This document shows, piece after piece, positions 62,476 to 64,000 of a DNA stretch of 64,000 nt. The DNA is from DASWUZ01 sp036401375 (GTDB lineage: Bacteria > Acidobacteriota > Terriglobia > Terriglobales > Acidobacteriaceae): NCBI GenBank assembly GCA_036401375.1, contig DASWVB010000002.1, forward strand, positions 62,001 through 126,000, in the 5' to 3' direction. The notes under the pieces are model-generated. The model was not told the origin of the DNA and searched no databases. It worked only from the letters and a program-made list of their open reading frames with translations. A program made the position numbers and the translations under genes. Each line of letters starts with the position of its first letter. The first letter of the stretch is position 1.

Positions 62476-63381
62476 ATGGAACTTGGAATCATCGGCCTGG
62501 GCAAGATGGGCGGTAACATGGCTGAGCGGCTGCGGCTGGCTGGTCACAAGGTGGTCGGCTTCGACTTCAGCGCCGATGCAGTCAAGAAGCTCTCGGACGC
62601 TGGATCGGTAGGGGCGTCGACTCTCGAAGACATGGTGAAGAACCTGCAGGCTCCGCGGGCGATCTGGATCATGGTGCCGTCGGGCGACCCGGTCGATCAG
62701 ACGATTGCGAAGCTTGAGCCCCTGATGGCGAAGGGCGATACGTTCATCGACGGCGGCAACTCGAACTACAAGGATTCGCAGCGGCGTCATGCGCAGTTGA
62801 CGGCGAAGGGTTTCAACTTCGTCGACGTGGGCACGTCGGGCGGTGTGTGGGGCCTGAAGGAGGGCTACAGCATGATGATCGGCGGCGACGAGGAGCCGGT
62901 CGAGCGTCTGCGGCCGATCTTCGAGACCCTGGCGCCGGCAAAGGACCAGGGCTGGGGCCGTGTAGGTCCGGCGGGTGCGGGCCACTTCGTGAAGATGGTG
63001 CACAACGGCATCGAGTACGGCATGATGCAGTCTTACGCAGAGGGGTTCTCGATCATGAAGGCGAAGACGCCTCTGAACCTGGACCTGACACAGATCTCGG
63101 AGATCTGGCGCTTTGGCAGCGTGGTGCGGTCGTGGCTGCTTGACCTGACCGCCGATGCGCTCAAGAAGAACCCCACGCTCGATGGTCTCGAGGCTTATGT
63201 GGCCGACTCGGGCGAGGGTCGGTGGACGGTCTTCGAAGCGATCGATCTGAACGTCTCCGCGCCGGTGATTACCGAGTCGCTGATCCGGCGCATCCGCTCC
63301 CGTGAAGAGAACAACTTCACCGACCGCATGCTCGCGATCATGCGCAACGCGTTCGGCGGTCACGCGGTCAAGAAAGACTAA
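62476..63381 (+). CDS. gnd: 6-phosphogluconate dehydrogenase, decarboxylating (GndA short form)
   Basis: A 301-residue protein: 'MELGIIGLGKMGGNMAERLR' nucleotide loop, 'TFIDGGNSNYKDSQRRHAQL', 'VGTSGGVWGLKEGYSMMIGG', and 'AGHFVKMVHNGIEYGMMQSY' with catalytic Lys. The length is that of the tetrameric short Gnd class rather than the 470-residue form. It makes ribulose 5-phosphate, CO2 and NAD(P)H. It precedes zwf by 47 bases in the same operon. Confidence 0.95.
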   Translation: MELGIIGLGKMGGNMAERLRLAGHKVVGFDFSADAVKKLSDAGSVGASTLEDMVKNLQAPRAIWIMVPSGDPVDQTIAKLEPLMAKGDTFIDGGNSNYKDSQRRHAQLTAKGFNFVDVGTSGGVWGLKEGYSMMIGGDEEPVERLRPIFETLAPAKDQGWGRVGPAGAGHFVKMVHNGIEYGMMQSYAEGFSIMKAKTPLNLDLTQISEIWRFGSVVRSWLLDLTADALKKNPTLDGLEAYVADSGEGRWTVFEAIDLNVSAPVITESLIRRIRSREENNFTDRMLAIMRNAFGGHAVKKD

Positions 63382-63428
63382 TCCAAGCTTTCGCATGATG
63401 AGCAGGGCAGTATCGGAGGGTAGTTCTG

Positions 63429-64000
63429 ATGGCATCGGACGTAATTGTTTCGCCGGAAGATTTGAAACAGGCCACCGCTGGGAGTGAGCGAGTCCCCGAG
63501 CCGGGGATCGTCGTGATCTTTGGCGCATCCGGTGACTTGACCAAGCGCAAGCTGCTGCCTGCGCTGTTCCACCTCGAGCAGGCTGGGCTGCTGCCGAAGG
63601 AGTTCTCGATTGTGGGCGTGGCCCGCCGTCCTATCAAGGACGAGTTCGTGGCGGATATGAAGGATGGCATCCTGAAGTTCGGCGGCGTCAAGGAAGGCGC
63701 GGACAAGCTGGATGACTTCATCGGGAAGATCACCTACTTCGCTCTGAACTTCGATGACGACGCCGACGGTTATGACAAGCTGAGCGCCTTCCTTGCCGAA
63801 ATCGACAAGCAGAAGGGTACGAAGGGCAACCGGCTCTTCTATCTTGCGACTGCGCCGGAATACTTCGCTGACATCATCAACCGGCTTGGGGCCAAGGGCA
63901 TGGCGCAGCCCAAGCAGGGCACTGTCAGGGCGATCATCGAGAAGCCCTTCGGGCACGACCTGCAGTCCGCGCGCCAGTTGAACGATGACGTCAACAAAGT
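63429..64000 (+). CDS. zwf: Glucose-6-phosphate 1-dehydrogenase (partial, cut by the right edge)
   Basis: The first 190 codons of a G6PDH: 'GIVVIFGASGDLTKRKLLPA' nucleotide loop, 'RLFYLATAPEYFADIINRLG' and the start of the substrate site 'VRAIIEKPFGHDLQSARQLN'. It catalyses the first oxidative step of the pentose phosphate pathway. The reading frame is intact to the last base, about 320 residues being expected beyond it. It follows gnd on the same transcript. Confidence 0.95.
   Translation, partial: MASDVIVSPEDLKQATAGSERVPEPGIVVIFGASGDLTKRKLLPALFHLEQAGLLPKEFSIVGVARRPIKDEFVADMKDGILKFGGVKEGADKLDDFIGKITYFALNFDDDADGYDKLSAFLAEIDKQKGTKGNRLFYLATAPEYFADIINRLGAKGMAQPKQGTVRAIIEKPFGHDLQSARQLNDDVNK

Overview
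The window is a gene-dense, high-G+C chromosomal segment that reads as a member of the Acidobacteriota, most likely class Terriglobia (Granulicella/Terriglobus/Edaphobacter-like). This is inferred from gene content: two TIGR03436-type VWA proteins, an SGNH hydrolase with Ig-like repeats and the typical acidobacterial C-terminal tail, a protein kinase with TolB-like and TPR regions, a BshB1-type deacetylase, and palindromic repeats ending in GGGGCACC. I see no rRNA, tRNA, CRISPR array, insertion sequence, integrase or prophage gene. One HEPN-like reading frame without a start codon is the only clear gene remnant.

Layout. 1-3.6 kb: the end of a SurA-like foldase (off the left edge) and, divergently, an S41 carboxy-terminal protease with a strong terminator. 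3.6-8.7 kb, minus strand: Ser/Thr kinase with TPRs, a 55-residue peptide gene, an FHA-GAF-PP2C phosphatase, and rpoZ. 9-14.2 kb: a GT-C type membrane glycosyltransferase, an unknown secreted protein, and an alpha-glucan phosphorylase with an N-terminal GAF domain. 14.6-19.5 kb: a VOC protein, aroC, then def-fmt-rsmB in overlapping or near-touching order. 19.5-26 kb: an HxlR regulator divergent from a small redox operon, an XRE-cupin regulator divergent from a TIGR01777 epimerase, a lipoprotein, a FAH-family hydrolase and transaldolase. 26-33.4 kb: a second GT-C enzyme, a metallophosphoesterase, small unknown proteins, an acetyltransferase and tilS. 33.7-42.4 kb: ftsH, a large VWA/LolA-like fusion, the SGNH-Ig exoprotein behind a near-consensus promoter, and a SYLF protein. 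42.6-49 kb: HAD phosphatase, bshB1-like deacetylase, a propeller-like lipoprotein, homocysteine methyltransferase/MTHFR, xseB and a zinc-ribbon methyltransferase. 49-54.3 kb: second VWA protein, Rieske/DUF2231 membrane protein, SDR and superoxide dismutase. 54.6-64 kb: two glucoamylase-type enzymes and a pentose phosphate block (tkt-rpiB-HAD-gnd-zwf, the last cut by the right edge).

Taken together the segment combines housekeeping functions (translation start and rRNA modification, aromatic and folate/methionine metabolism, proteostasis) with glycan storage and oxidation (GlgP, two glucoamylases, transaldolase, transketolase, RpiB, Gnd, Zwf). It also carries acidobacterial envelope proteins of unknown role. 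The least explained items are the kinase/peptide/FHA-phosphatase trio, the GAF-phosphorylase fusion, the interlocked palindromes over the HxlR-side promoter, the internal lipobox in the SGNH protein tail, the GGGGCACC-bounded palindromic repeats, and the start-less HEPN-like frame. Start sites were chosen by Shine-Dalgarno spacing and family N-termini and are less certain than the frames themselves.
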